A program made the translations under genes and the position numbers. Shown piece after piece: positions 41,721-49,868 of a stretch of DNA of 64,000 nucleotides. The stretch is from NCBI GenBank assembly GCA_022510905.1, contig JAFLSN010000005.1:1-64000 (forward strand). Direction: 5' to 3'. The notes below the pieces were generated by a model. That model did no database searches, was not told the DNA's origin, and was given only the letters and a program-made list of their open reading frames with translations. Positions within the stretch are counted from its first letter, which is position 1. The number at the start of each line of letters is the position of its first letter. The DNA is from Treponema sp. (GTDB lineage: Bacteria; Spirochaetota; Spirochaetia; Treponematales; Treponemataceae).

Positions 41721-43229
41721 ATGATTCAATCAATCACCATCGTGAACAATGCCATAAATGGTGTTGTGTGGGGAGGCTTTGGCATTGCGCTGCTTTTGAT
41801 TGCCGGCGTTGTGCTGACTGCGGTAAACAAAGGATTCCAGTTCTCGCACATTGCCCATTGGATGAACAATACTATCGGTGCAATATTTAAAGAAAGGCAC
41901 GTGACTGCCCACACTGAAAAAGAAAACAAGGCTATTTCGCAATTCCAGAGCCTGTGCACGGCAATGGCAGCCACAATCGGAACTGGAAACATAGTTGGTG
42001 TTGCGACAGCCATCATCCTCGGCGGCCCTGGCGCTATTTTTTGGATGTGGGTCATGGCTCTCTTTGGAATGATGACAAATTATTCGGAAAATGTGCTGGG
42101 CATTTACTATCGGCGCAAAGGAGCAAGCGGTGAATGGCGTGGTGGCGCAATGTACTACCTCAAAGACGGCCTTGGCAGCTACAAAGGCTTTAAGCATATT
42201 GGCTCCGTCCTCGCCATTTTGTTCAGCTGTTTCTGTCTGTTTGCAAGCTTCGGAATCGGCAACATGAGCCAAGTGAATTCTATCTCTGGCAACATGGAAA
42301 GCGCCTTTCACGTTCCCACATGGGCAAGCGGCATTGCGCTTGTGGCAATCGCTGCGGTAGTGATTCTTGGCGGACTGAAACGAGTGGCAAACGTTGCCGA
42401 AAAGCTGGTGCCGCTCATGGCCATTTTGTACATCATCGGGGCACTTGTTATTTTTTGTGTGCATATAAAGACCGCACCCGCAGTGTTTGGCGCAATCTTT
42501 AAAGGTGCGCTTGCACTAAAAGCAGCCGGCGGTGGCATCGTGGGCTACGGTCTGCAAAAAGCCATCACATGGGGTTTTAAGCGCGGCGCATTCAGCAACG
42601 AGGCAGGTCTCGGTTCTTCCGTGATGGTGCACTCCAGCTCCAACGTAAAAGAACCTGTGCGCCAAGGCATGTGGGGCATTTTTGAAGTATTCGCAGACAC
42701 CATAATCGTGTGCACACTAACCGCGTTTGTTGTGCTCTCAAGTGGCATGGTAAATCTGGAGACAGGCACCATGATCTCCGAAAATGCAGGCGCAGGTTTG
42801 GTGGGCGAAGCATTTGCCACAGTGTTCGGCGCTTTCGGTCCAAAATTCATTGCCGTTGCCATTCTGCTATTCGCTTTTTCCACCGTGCTGGGCTGGAGCC
42901 ATTACGGAACTACAGCATGGCAGTATCTGTTCGGTGAAAAAACACAAATCATCTACAAAATTGTGTTTGTGGCAATGATTTATGTCGGTTCCACAATGAG
43001 CCTTTCTCTTGCATGGGACTTGTCAGACACGTTCAATGGACTTATGATGATTCCAAACCTTATCGGCGTGCTTTCGCTCAGCCCGACGGTAGCAAAAATC
43101 ACCAAAAACTATGTTGACCGAAAAATAAAAGGCAAAGCACTTGAACCTATGCTTTCGGTATTTCCCGAAATACAGGCTGAAGCAGCAAAAGAAATTGTTG
43201 CAGATGTGATGAATTCAGATTCAGAATGA
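41721..43229 (+). CDS. Sodium:alanine/glycine symporter (AGCS family)
   Basis: 502 residues with about eleven membrane segments. Family signatures are ATIGTGNIVGVATAIILGGP, GAIFWMWVMALFGMMTNYSE and AFSNEAGLGSSVMVHSS, which line the sodium and amino-acid sites. It imports alanine or glycine with Na+. The start is at 41721, where GGAGG lies 5 nt upstream; the open frame extends further back without a site. A 290-bp leader separates it from the pyrF terminator. Confidence 0.93.
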   Translation: MIQSITIVNNAINGVVWGGFGIALLLIAGVVLTAVNKGFQFSHIAHWMNNTIGAIFKERHVTAHTEKENKAISQFQSLCTAMAATIGTGNIVGVATAIILGGPGAIFWMWVMALFGMMTNYSENVLGIYYRRKGASGEWRGGAMYYLKDGLGSYKGFKHIGSVLAILFSCFCLFASFGIGNMSQVNSISGNMESAFHVPTWASGIALVAIAAVVILGGLKRVANVAEKLVPLMAILYIIGALVIFCVHIKTAPAVFGAIFKGALALKAAGGGIVGYGLQKAITWGFKRGAFSNEAGLGSSVMVHSSSNVKEPVRQGMWGIFEVFADTIIVCTLTAFVVLSSGMVNLETGTMISENAGAGLVGEAFATVFGAFGPKFIAVAILLFAFSTVLGWSHYGTTAWQYLFGEKTQIIYKIVFVAMIYVGSTMSLSLAWDLSDTFNGLMMIPNLIGVLSLSPTVAKITKNYVDRKIKGKALEPMLSVFPEIQAEAAKEIVADVMNSDSE

Positions 43230-43309
43230 ACGGACTTCAAGCTGGCTTATATCGCATAAAACACCGTGCGGTATTTTCCGCTGCATGTGATTTGGCTAAA
43301 AACCTTTCA

Positions 43310-43338
43310 TTGACAGCAGAAAAAAAATAGCCTACAAT
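43310..43338 (+). promoter_or_regulatory. Strong sigma-70 promoter of the dicarboxylate symporter gene
   Basis: Consensus TTGACA (43310-43315), a 17-bp spacer and TACAAT (43333-43338); the start codon lies 37 bp downstream with AAAGGGGA before it. Confidence 0.75.
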
Positions 43339-43375
43339 TTTAAACATCTATTTTTATATGTAAAGGGGAATCAAA

Positions 43376-44611
43376 ATGAACCAGTCAAAAAAAAGCGTTT
43401 CGCTGGCAATGCAGATTTTTATCGCATTGATTCTTGCCGTTATCGTGGGGCTCCTCATGCAGAATATTCCTGCCGCCGCGAACAAGTATATCAAACCGTT
43501 CGGCACAATATTCTTGAATCTTGTAAAATTTATAGTAAGCCCCATCGTGCTGTTTTCTATTATGGCTGGCATTGTTTCCATGAAAGACCTCAAAAAGCTG
43601 GGAGCCATCGGAGGCATAACGCTGGTGTACTATTTTTTTACAACGGCGCTTGCGGTAACAATCGGCCTTGTGGTAGCAAATCTTGTCAAAGCAACTTTTC
43701 CTGCGCTGGCAACAACAAGTTTGAGTTATACAGCACCACAGGCAACATCGCCACTCGATGTTCTGGTGAATATCTTTCCGTCAAATTTCATTGTGCCAAT
43801 TTCCGAAGCAAACATGCTGCAAGTAATTGTGATGGCACTTCTCATCGGATTTTCCGTGATTCTGCTGGGCGAAAAAGCTGAACCTGCGATTACAACAATC
43901 ACTCGCTGGAATGAAATTTTCATGAAGTGCATGGAAATGATTTTAAAGCTTTCTCCTATCGGTGTGTTCTGCCTTCTTGCCCCGGTGATTGCCTCCAACG
44001 GAGCGGCGGTGATCGGCTCGCTTGCAAAGGTGTTGCTCGCTGCATACTTGTGCTACATTCTGCACGCAGTTATTGTGTATTCAATTACCGTTTACACGCT
44101 CGGGGGAATTTCACCCGCCCGCTTTTTTAAGGAAATGGCACCTGCCATGGCATTTGCGTTTTCGTCAGCATCTTCTGTGGGAACGCTTCCATTGAATATG
44201 GAATGTACCAGAAAACTTGGTGTTTCAAAGGAGGTGTCATCGTTTGTGCTTCCGCTCGGGGCAACTATCAATATGGACGGAACTGCAATCTACCAAGGTG
44301 TGTGCGCTATTTTTATAGCAGCCTGCTACGGCATTGATTTAACATTTGCGCAGATGGTTACCATAGTGCTCACCGCAACGCTCGCGTCTGTGGGCACAGC
44401 CGGCGTTCCCGGAGCCGGCATGGTCATGCTTGCAATGGTGCTAACATCCGCAGGGCTTCCAGTGGACGGCATTGCACTTGTTGCCGGTGTTGACAGAATT
44501 TTTGACATGGGTCGCACAACGCTCAACATCACGGGCGATGCTTCTTGCACGATAATTGTTTCTAATTTGCTCAAAAAGCGTGAAGCCAAAAACAGCATTC
44601 CGCGCACATAA
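43376..44611 (+). CDS. Sodium:dicarboxylate/amino-acid symporter (DAACS family)
   Basis: 411 residues with eight membrane segments and two re-entrant loops. ASSVGTLPLNMECTRKLGVS (hairpin 1), FVLPLGATINMDGTAIYQGV and GTAGVPGAGMVML (hairpin 2), and the substrate-binding VDRIFDMGRTTLNITGD are hallmark motifs of the glutamate/aspartate/serine-threonine carriers. The residue pattern near hairpin 1 (SSVGT) does not let me choose between glutamate and neutral amino acids. AAAGGGGA lies about 7 nt before the ATG. Confidence 0.93.
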   Translation: MNQSKKSVSLAMQIFIALILAVIVGLLMQNIPAAANKYIKPFGTIFLNLVKFIVSPIVLFSIMAGIVSMKDLKKLGAIGGITLVYYFFTTALAVTIGLVVANLVKATFPALATTSLSYTAPQATSPLDVLVNIFPSNFIVPISEANMLQVIVMALLIGFSVILLGEKAEPAITTITRWNEIFMKCMEMILKLSPIGVFCLLAPVIASNGAAVIGSLAKVLLAAYLCYILHAVIVYSITVYTLGGISPARFFKEMAPAMAFAFSSASSVGTLPLNMECTRKLGVSKEVSSFVLPLGATINMDGTAIYQGVCAIFIAACYGIDLTFAQMVTIVLTATLASVGTAGVPGAGMVMLAMVLTSAGLPVDGIALVAGVDRIFDMGRTTLNITGDASCTIIVSNLLKKREAKNSIPRT

Positions 44612-44618
44612 AAACTCG

Positions 44619-44662
44619 GCACGGTGTTTTGGCCTCTCACCGGCAAAATTCACCGTGCTTTT
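44619..44662 (+). terminator. Intrinsic terminator after the DAACS symporter gene
   Basis: GCACGGTG (44619-44626) and CACCGTGC (44651-44658) form an 8-bp stem with a 24-nt loop, followed by four T residues. A second 8-bp stem AGCTCACT/AGTGAGCT lies at 44668-44698. Confidence 0.65.
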
Positions 44663-44835
44663 GCAAAAGCTCACTTCGCGTCTAAATCGGAGTGAGCTGA
44701 ATCTTCATTTGAATGAATCAGCAAATTCAGCATTTACCAAAACGACCGTAATATCGCAATATGAATATATCTGCCGCATAAATTGAACGGAAACCACGGC
44801 ACAGTTTATTTTTACTGACAGCGCCACACAAAAAG

Positions 44836-45594
44836 TTAAAATCCGATGATGATTTTTGCAAGCAGCAGCGCCAGCACCACAATAATGATAGGCTTTACAA
44901 CGCGCGTTCCTTTTGCGAGGACAAGACCTGAGCCCAAATAATTTCCAAGCATGTTGCAAACTGCTGCGGCAATTCCCAGCGGAAAAAGAACCTGTCCGTG
45001 CATGATAAAAACAACAAGCGCCGCCACATTTGTAGAAAAATTGACAACCTTTGTGTGGGCGTTTGCCGCACCAACGCCCATATTTGCAAACAATGTAAAC
45101 GCGATAATCAGAAACGTTCCTGTTCCCGGGCCGTACAAGCCGTCATATATTCCCACAATGAATGCGGCTACAACCACAGAAATAACGGTGCGGCGATTGC
45201 ACACAACCTGAGTGGCTCCACGGTCTTTGAACAGTCGCCTGTTCAGCACACAAAATGCTGAAACAGGCAGCACAAACACAAGAAGCGACTTTAGCATGTG
45301 TTCAGAAATATGCAGCGAAAGCCTGGCCCCCAGAGCCGAACCCGAAAAGCCGCAGAGCACGGCAGGAATCGCAAGATGAAAAACAACCAGCTTGTTTTTT
45401 ATAAACCTCGCAGTTGAAAGGCCTGTACCAAATGTTGAAGAAAATTTGTTGGTGGCAATCGCAGTGTGTATTGGCAGCCCCGCGAATAAATACGCCGGCA
45501 AAGAAATAAGTCCGCCCCCACCGGCAATGGAATCCACAAAGCCAGCCAAAAACAAAAGCGGGCATACAATAACAAACATTATCGGTGTGAGCAT
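44836..45594 (-). CDS. TauE/SafE-family (TSUP) membrane exporter
   Basis: 252 residues and about eight membrane segments. The start LLFLAGFVDSIAGGGGLISL and the internal repeat FIVGIYDGLYGPGTGTFLII are the paired motifs of the TSUP family, whose members export sulfite, sulfoacetate or related anions. Substrate not assignable. AAGGAATAAAA precedes the ATG. Confidence 0.9.
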   Translation of the reverse strand: MLTPIMFVIVCPLLFLAGFVDSIAGGGGLISLPAYLFAGLPIHTAIATNKFSSTFGTGLSTARFIKNKLVVFHLAIPAVLCGFSGSALGARLSLHISEHMLKSLLVFVLPVSAFCVLNRRLFKDRGATQVVCNRRTVISVVVAAFIVGIYDGLYGPGTGTFLIIAFTLFANMGVGAANAHTKVVNFSTNVAALVVFIMHGQVLFPLGIAAAVCNMLGNYLGSGLVLAKGTRVVKPIIIVVLALLLAKIIIGF

Positions 45595-45611
45595 TTTTAT
45601 TCCTTGCAGAC

Positions 45612-45640
45612 ATGATACAAAATACTGTAGATAGAATCAA
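45612..45640 (-). promoter_or_regulatory. Sigma-70 promoter of the TauE/SafE gene
   Basis: On the minus strand TTGATT (45635-45640), a 17-bp spacer and TATCAT (45612-45617), 17 bp before the ATG with the ribosome-binding site between. Confidence 0.6.
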
Positions 45641-45654
45641 CACACCTCGGCGCA

Positions 45655-45710
45655 GAAGCAAGGCTTAAAGCCAGTGGCTGGTTTTGCAGAAGTATGGTAT
45701 GCACCATTTC
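45655..45710. repeat. Dispersed intergenic repeat, copy C (right part only)
   Basis: AGCAAGGCTTAAAGCC, then GGCTGGTTTTGCAGAAG and TATGGTATG, matching 39900-39945 and about 18183-18225 with scattered differences. GGCTT-N-AAGCC is a small palindrome in copies B and C. From here to 45955 I see no gene. Confidence 0.5.
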
Positions 45711-45955
45711 CGCGCAAATCAACTCAGTTAGATAAAAACATCAGCATATGAATTTTCTGAAAGTCAATCTAAATGACTTTAAAACATACCACTGAATTCT
45801 GCTGGTTATAGCAAATGATGGCAATGTCTGGAACAAGAAGCGCGGCTTAACCTCATTCTGCCTGGCAAAGTATAAACGCCATGGTCATGCCCACAAAAGC
45901 ACGGCATGCATGGTCGGCATAAAACAAAAGTCAGAGCGCTAAAAATTCTGTGCAT

Positions 45956-46492
45956 TCACTGTATAAACAAGCGGTATGGATGCACGGAAGTATCAACAGT
46001 AATGGAGCGAAAAGCATCGGTGTTGTCAGAGTCCTTTTCTTTTGCAAAAAACTGGGGTTTCAATGTATATACCGAAATTTGAACAGGTTCTTCGTTATCA
46101 GCTAGAATTTCAAAGGTGTCGTTTTTGTGTTCGCCAAGCATTCCATTTGCTTCGGAAAGTTCTATTTTTTCGCCAGATTTATTATACACGTTCCAAGAAT
46201 ATGCGGGCATGTCAAAAAAGGTTATGATATATTCTTCTCGCTGCACACGAATACGCGGATTTGTTTTGGCGAGGGTCACATCGTTGTCTTGATTAAGCCT
46301 GAGTTTGAGTGATGTTTTTTTTGCAACCGTATGGGTTTTGTCTCCCACAGAAAACGTGACGTCGGTTGTTGCCGATTCATTTATCACATAAAAGTCCCGG
46401 TCGTCATCAAAAAATCCATCTCCACAAGAAAAGAAAATCATGACCACTGCAAATAAAATAAAAATCCGCACAGCACGCATAAATCCAACCAT
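45956..46492 (-). CDS. Lipoprotein of unknown function
   Basis: 178 residues starting MVGFMRAVRIFILFAVVMIF and then FSCGDGFFDDDRDF, a lipoprotein signal with the lipidated Cys after FFS and an acidic +2 region. The rest is beta-rich (NESATTDVTFSVGDKTHTVA) with no motif I recognise. The ATG at 46490-46492 is chosen because a good promoter lies directly upstream of it. Convergence or operon: it follows earP, 17 bp after its stop. Confidence 0.7.
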   Translation of the reverse strand: MVGFMRAVRIFILFAVVMIFFSCGDGFFDDDRDFYVINESATTDVTFSVGDKTHTVAKKTSLKLRLNQDNDVTLAKTNPRIRVQREEYIITFFDMPAYSWNVYNKSGEKIELSEANGMLGEHKNDTFEILADNEEPVQISVYTLKPQFFAKEKDSDNTDAFRSITVDTSVHPYRLFIQ

Positions 46493-46498
46493 AGCTTT

Positions 46499-46527
46499 AT
46501 TGTACACATTCAGAATAAATCATGCAA
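46499..46527 (-). promoter_or_regulatory. Promoter of the lipoprotein gene, leaderless type, inside the end of earP
   Basis: On the minus strand TTGCAT (46522-46527), a 17-bp spacer and TACAAT (46499-46504), ending 6 bp before the ATG at 46492. The -35 overlaps the last codons of earP. Confidence 0.65.
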
Positions 46528-47811
46528 GCTGTGGATGGCTAAAACCAGATGTGCTGCCAGGTCGCCATTTGCAAGTAACGAGCGTGAAAAGGTTGCGAAT
46601 CCCGCCTGCATTTTTGGTACGCGCAGAAATAGTTTTACAAGCAAGTTTGCCAGATGTGATTCAGTCTGCGAAACCTCTGGCGCGTTATCTTGTGCAGAAC
46701 GAGCCTGTTCCGCAGAATCTGTTGGTTTTGCAGTGAATACACGGTGCCATAATTCTTTGGCTTCATCTCCTAATGGAGCGGCGGTACGATTGTAGCAAAA
46801 CCAGACCTGTGACAGCAAGGCAAAATCTTCTTGAAAAAAAAACGGTTCCATGCGGCAAAGAACGGCATGGACTTTTACCAACTGAAATTCATTTTCCTGC
46901 GGATAGGCTTGCCATACAAACGGAACGCCGCACAGACAGGCCCGGGCAAATGAATCTTCACCGCGCACAAACAAAAAAGAACACCGGGTCAAAAGCGCGT
47001 CCCATGCAGTTTGTGGAAGCGGAGGAAGCTTGGTAAATGCAAATGGACTTTTCAGTGCACAGGCAGTTTTAAAAAATGGCTCTGAGCTCTTTCCAGAAGC
47101 AAGCAGCACATGGACGCTTTTTTGCTCATTTTGCACGGTAGCGTTCCAAGCAGAAAGCGCCATGCATATCGGTTCCATGTTTCGTTCATATGAAAAAAAC
47201 AGCACGGAAATTGCGCGCGTGTCTTTGAGCACAGCACACACAGATTTTTGCACAAAGGGAGCGTACTGCGAAATCGCAGCCTGTGCATTTTCAATGCTTT
47301 GCACAAACGGACGGTCAAGCACAAGGCCGCCAGTCTGTGCGGTAAAGCCTGGCATAAAATTCAGCTTTTTTACAAATGCAGAGCGCGTTGCCGATTTTAA
47401 AAGATGAAAATCATCTGCCCATGGCTCGGCAGTCAAATATTCAATATTGAAAATTTGAACCACTTTTTTTTGTTCAGGAGAAAATAATTCGTCTTCAAGC
47501 CACTGCGGTCTTCCGCACTGAAAACATTCCAGAATGACTTGTGGTTGTTTCTGGGCAAAAAAAGTGCAGCATGGTTCGGCGGCATCCCAGTCAAGAATTG
47601 TCCAGCCGCAAAAATCCTGAATCGTTTTTTTTGAATCAACACCCGGAGCAATCATCGCAAACGCATCAAGGTCGCTAACCACCAGCGAAAGCAAAAATGA
47701 AGGCTCGCAATCAGAAAGTGCGCGGCACAACCGATACACAAAACCGATGTCGCCATAATTGTCAACCACCTTGCACAGCAGCATTATGTTCAGATTTTTT
47801 TTTGTATACAT
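46510..47811 (-). CDS. earP: Protein-arginine rhamnosyltransferase for elongation factor P
   Basis: 433 residues. EarP attaches rhamnose from dTDP-rhamnose to an Arg of EF-P, relieving ribosome stalling at polyproline. Family signatures are LLCKVVDNYGDIGFVYRLCR, FNIEYLTAEPWADDFH with FMPGF and GGLVLD, and FVRGEDSFARACLCGVPFVW with QAYPQEN, the sugar-nucleotide site. The start at 47809-47811 places the promoter immediately upstream; the longer open frame upstream would run through it. The efp and rhamnose-synthesis genes are not in the window. Confidence 0.9.
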   Translation of the reverse strand: MYTKKNLNIMLLCKVVDNYGDIGFVYRLCRALSDCEPSFLLSLVVSDLDAFAMIAPGVDSKKTIQDFCGWTILDWDAAEPCCTFFAQKQPQVILECFQCGRPQWLEDELFSPEQKKVVQIFNIEYLTAEPWADDFHLLKSATRSAFVKKLNFMPGFTAQTGGLVLDRPFVQSIENAQAAISQYAPFVQKSVCAVLKDTRAISVLFFSYERNMEPICMALSAWNATVQNEQKSVHVLLASGKSSEPFFKTACALKSPFAFTKLPPLPQTAWDALLTRCSFLFVRGEDSFARACLCGVPFVWQAYPQENEFQLVKVHAVLCRMEPFFFQEDFALLSQVWFCYNRTAAPLGDEAKELWHRVFTAKPTDSAEQARSAQDNAPEVSQTESHLANLLVKLFLRVPKMQAGFATFSRSLLANGDLAAHLVLAIHSLHDLF

Positions 47812-47817
47812 AAGCTG

Positions 47818-47846
47818 ATTGTAATCTGATTTTTTTTTGAATGCAA
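47818..47846 (-). promoter_or_regulatory. Promoter of earP, leaderless type
   Basis: On the minus strand TTGCAT (47841-47846), a 17-bp spacer and TACAAT (47818-47823), ending 6 bp before the ATG. It has the same hexamers, spacer length and gap as the promoter at 46499-46527. Confidence 0.7.
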
Positions 47847-47949
47847 GAAAAGTGTGGTAAAAAACATTATTGCAATGCACATATTTCTTACAAGGGAATG
47901 CAGCCAAACGCATGGTGCATTTTACCGCAGCTTTTTAACAGGAACAAAT

Positions 47950-49539
47950 ATGCAGATAATAAGCTTTTCGCCATTTGGTTATGAAGGGGCTCTTGTTACC
48001 GTTGAAGTAGATATACGGCGTGGAATTCCTGCGATTGATTTGGTGGGGCTGGCAGATGGAGCCGTCAAAGAATCACGGGAACGGATGCGAAGCGCCATTC
48101 GCAACAGCGGATTTGATTTTCCGCCAGAAAGAGTTCTCATCAGCCTTTCACCTGCCGATGTAAAAAAAGAAGGCGCTGGATTTGATTTGGCGATTGCGCT
48201 TGCAGTGCTTTGTGCCAGCAGCTCAGCGCAAAAAAATTGCGACCAACCCGTCGCATCGGAAGACACAGAATCCGGCCATACAATTGAAGAACAAATTTTG
48301 GTTATGGGTGAACTTGAATTGAACGGAAACATCCGTGCAGTACGCGGAATCCATGCGGCGGCAAGCACGGCCAGTGCAAGTGGAATACGGTACTGCATCG
48401 TTCCTGCCATGAATGCAGATGAAGCCCGCGAAGTGCCAGGAATGCGGGTATATGGCGCAAAAAATCTTTCAGAAGCATTTGCGGCACTTTCAGATGCCAG
48501 TCTGTTTTCCGCATCGTGCGCCACAAATGAAAATCGCAACGGAATTCCAAAAGGAGCCGTCAACATACAAGGAGTGCTGTTTTCACCGAGCGATAGCACA
48601 AATGATTATAGCACAGTTTTTGAACAACCCGCATTGATTCGGGCACTGCAAATTGCCGCCGCAGGAGGACACAATCTGCTTGCATATGGTCCACCCGGCT
48701 GCGGAAAAACATTGGCGCTCCAACGTTTTTCTTCGTTACTGCCACTGCTTTCTGCCGAAACTGCCCAACCGGTTACAAGAATTTATTCTATTGCTGGCAG
48801 ACTTCCACCAGGAGCCTCCATGGTGCGTATACCTCCGTTTCGACAGCCACATCAAACGGCAAGCATCGAAGGCATGTGCGGTGGCGGCCCACACTGTGTT
48901 CCTGGCGAAATTTCACTTGCCCATAACGGTGTGCTGTTTTTGGATGAAGCAGCAGAATTCAAAACCTCGGTGCTCCAGATGCTTAGAGTTCCATTGGAAA
49001 GTGGCATGATTACTTTAAGCCGCGCAGGACGTTCCACTACATTTCCAGCACGGTTCCAACTGCTCATGGCAACCAATCCATGCCCGTGCGGTTTTTATGG
49101 ATCCAACCACCGGCTGTGTCTTTGTTCGGCCCACAGCATCGAACAATACTGGAAAAAATTCTCTGGGCCGTTACTCGACCGCATTGACATACGTATACCG
49201 GTTGAACAGGCAAAAGAAACATCACCACACGGCTGGAACATGAAAGATTTGCAGATACCTATAGCACATGCCGTAACCATACAGCACAAACGGCAAAAAA
49301 AGCGAAACGCACACCTTGGCCCAGCAGAAATTTCCACTTGGTGTTCCTGCACAGATAACGCAGACGCTTTGCTCCGCGCCGCAGAAAGTACATACCATTT
49401 TTCATCACGAGCGGTAGCAAGCTGTCTCAAACTGGCACGAACCATTGCGGATATGGCACAAAAAGAAACCATAAATTCAACCTGCATGGAAGAAGCGATT
49501 TCGTATCGTAAAAACGAAGGAGGGCTTTCATTAGAATGA
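47950..49539 (+). CDS. comM: ComM/YifB-family magnesium-chelatase-like AAA ATPase
   Basis: 529 residues. The N-terminal domain ([50 protein letters not shown]) is Lon-substrate-domain-like. The AAA core has [18 protein letters not shown] (near residue 245), the Mg-chelatase insert RPFRQPH-type [19 protein letters not shown], Walker [11 protein letters not shown] and NPCPCGFYG. The C-terminal helical domain follows. Family members promote branch migration during natural transformation. AGGAAC lies 7 nt before this ATG; the frame is open further upstream without a site. Confidence 0.93.
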   Translation: MQIISFSPFGYEGALVTVEVDIRRGIPAIDLVGLADGAVKESRERMRSAIRNSGFDFPPERVLISLSPADVKKEGAGFDLAIALAVLCASSSAQKNCDQPVASEDTESGHTIEEQILVMGELELNGNIRAVRGIHAAASTASASGIRYCIVPAMNADEAREVPGMRVYGAKNLSEAFAALSDASLFSASCATNENRNGIPKGAVNIQGVLFSPSDSTNDYSTVFEQPALIRALQIAAAGGHNLLAYGPPGCGKTLALQRFSSLLPLLSAETAQPVTRIYSIAGRLPPGASMVRIPPFRQPHQTASIEGMCGGGPHCVPGEISLAHNGVLFLDEAAEFKTSVLQMLRVPLESGMITLSRAGRSTTFPARFQLLMATNPCPCGFYGSNHRLCLCSAHSIEQYWKKFSGPLLDRIDIRIPVEQAKETSPHGWNMKDLQIPIAHAVTIQHKRQKKRNAHLGPAEISTWCSCTDNADALLRAAESTYHFSSRAVASCLKLARTIADMAQKETINSTCMEEAISYRKNEGGLSLE

Positions 49540-49563
49540 TAACGCCGCAAGTCAATTCACTTA

Positions 49564-49597
49564 AAAATAAAAAGCCCGATGCAATATACATCAGGCG
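49564..49597 (-). terminator. Terminator of tRNA-Leu
   Basis: On the minus strand GCCTGATG pairs with GCATCGGGC around a TATATT-type loop, followed by TTTTTATTTTT, just past the tRNA 3' end. Confidence 0.7.
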
Positions 49598-49599
49598 GT

Positions 49600-49682
49600 T
49601 ACCGGCTCTGAGACTTGAACTCAGACGCTTTTGAGGGCAAAGGATTTTGAGTCCTTCGTGTCTACCATTCCACCAAGCCGGC
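49600..49682 (-). tRNA. tRNA-Leu (anticodon CAA)
   Basis: On the minus strand the acceptor GCCGGCT (49676-49682) pairs with AGCCGGT (49601-49607). The anticodon loop reads CTCAAAA between AAGGA and TCCTT, giving anticodon CAA for codon UUG. A long variable arm, as in class II tRNAs, follows. The T loop is GTTCAAGTC-like and the D loop contains GGTAGAC. The 3' CCA is not encoded. Confidence 0.93.
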
Positions 49683-49868
49683 AGAAATACAAGTATGCGT
49701 CTGAAACACAAACGCATTAATCAATATCAGTATATCAAAAATCACGGTTCTGTGCAAGGGGGAGGCAACGGAGTGGATTTTATTTTAAAGCAATTCCACC
49801 TGTAGACATGGCATTGTTTTTTTTGCGGCCATCCATGCACGAAGGCTTTTTATGCGGAGGATGATTTT

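Noticed and set aside
41730..42464. 244-codon minus-strand frame opposite the AGCS symporter
   Set aside because: Cys/His-rich composition and full overlap with a recognised transporter mark it as a shadow.
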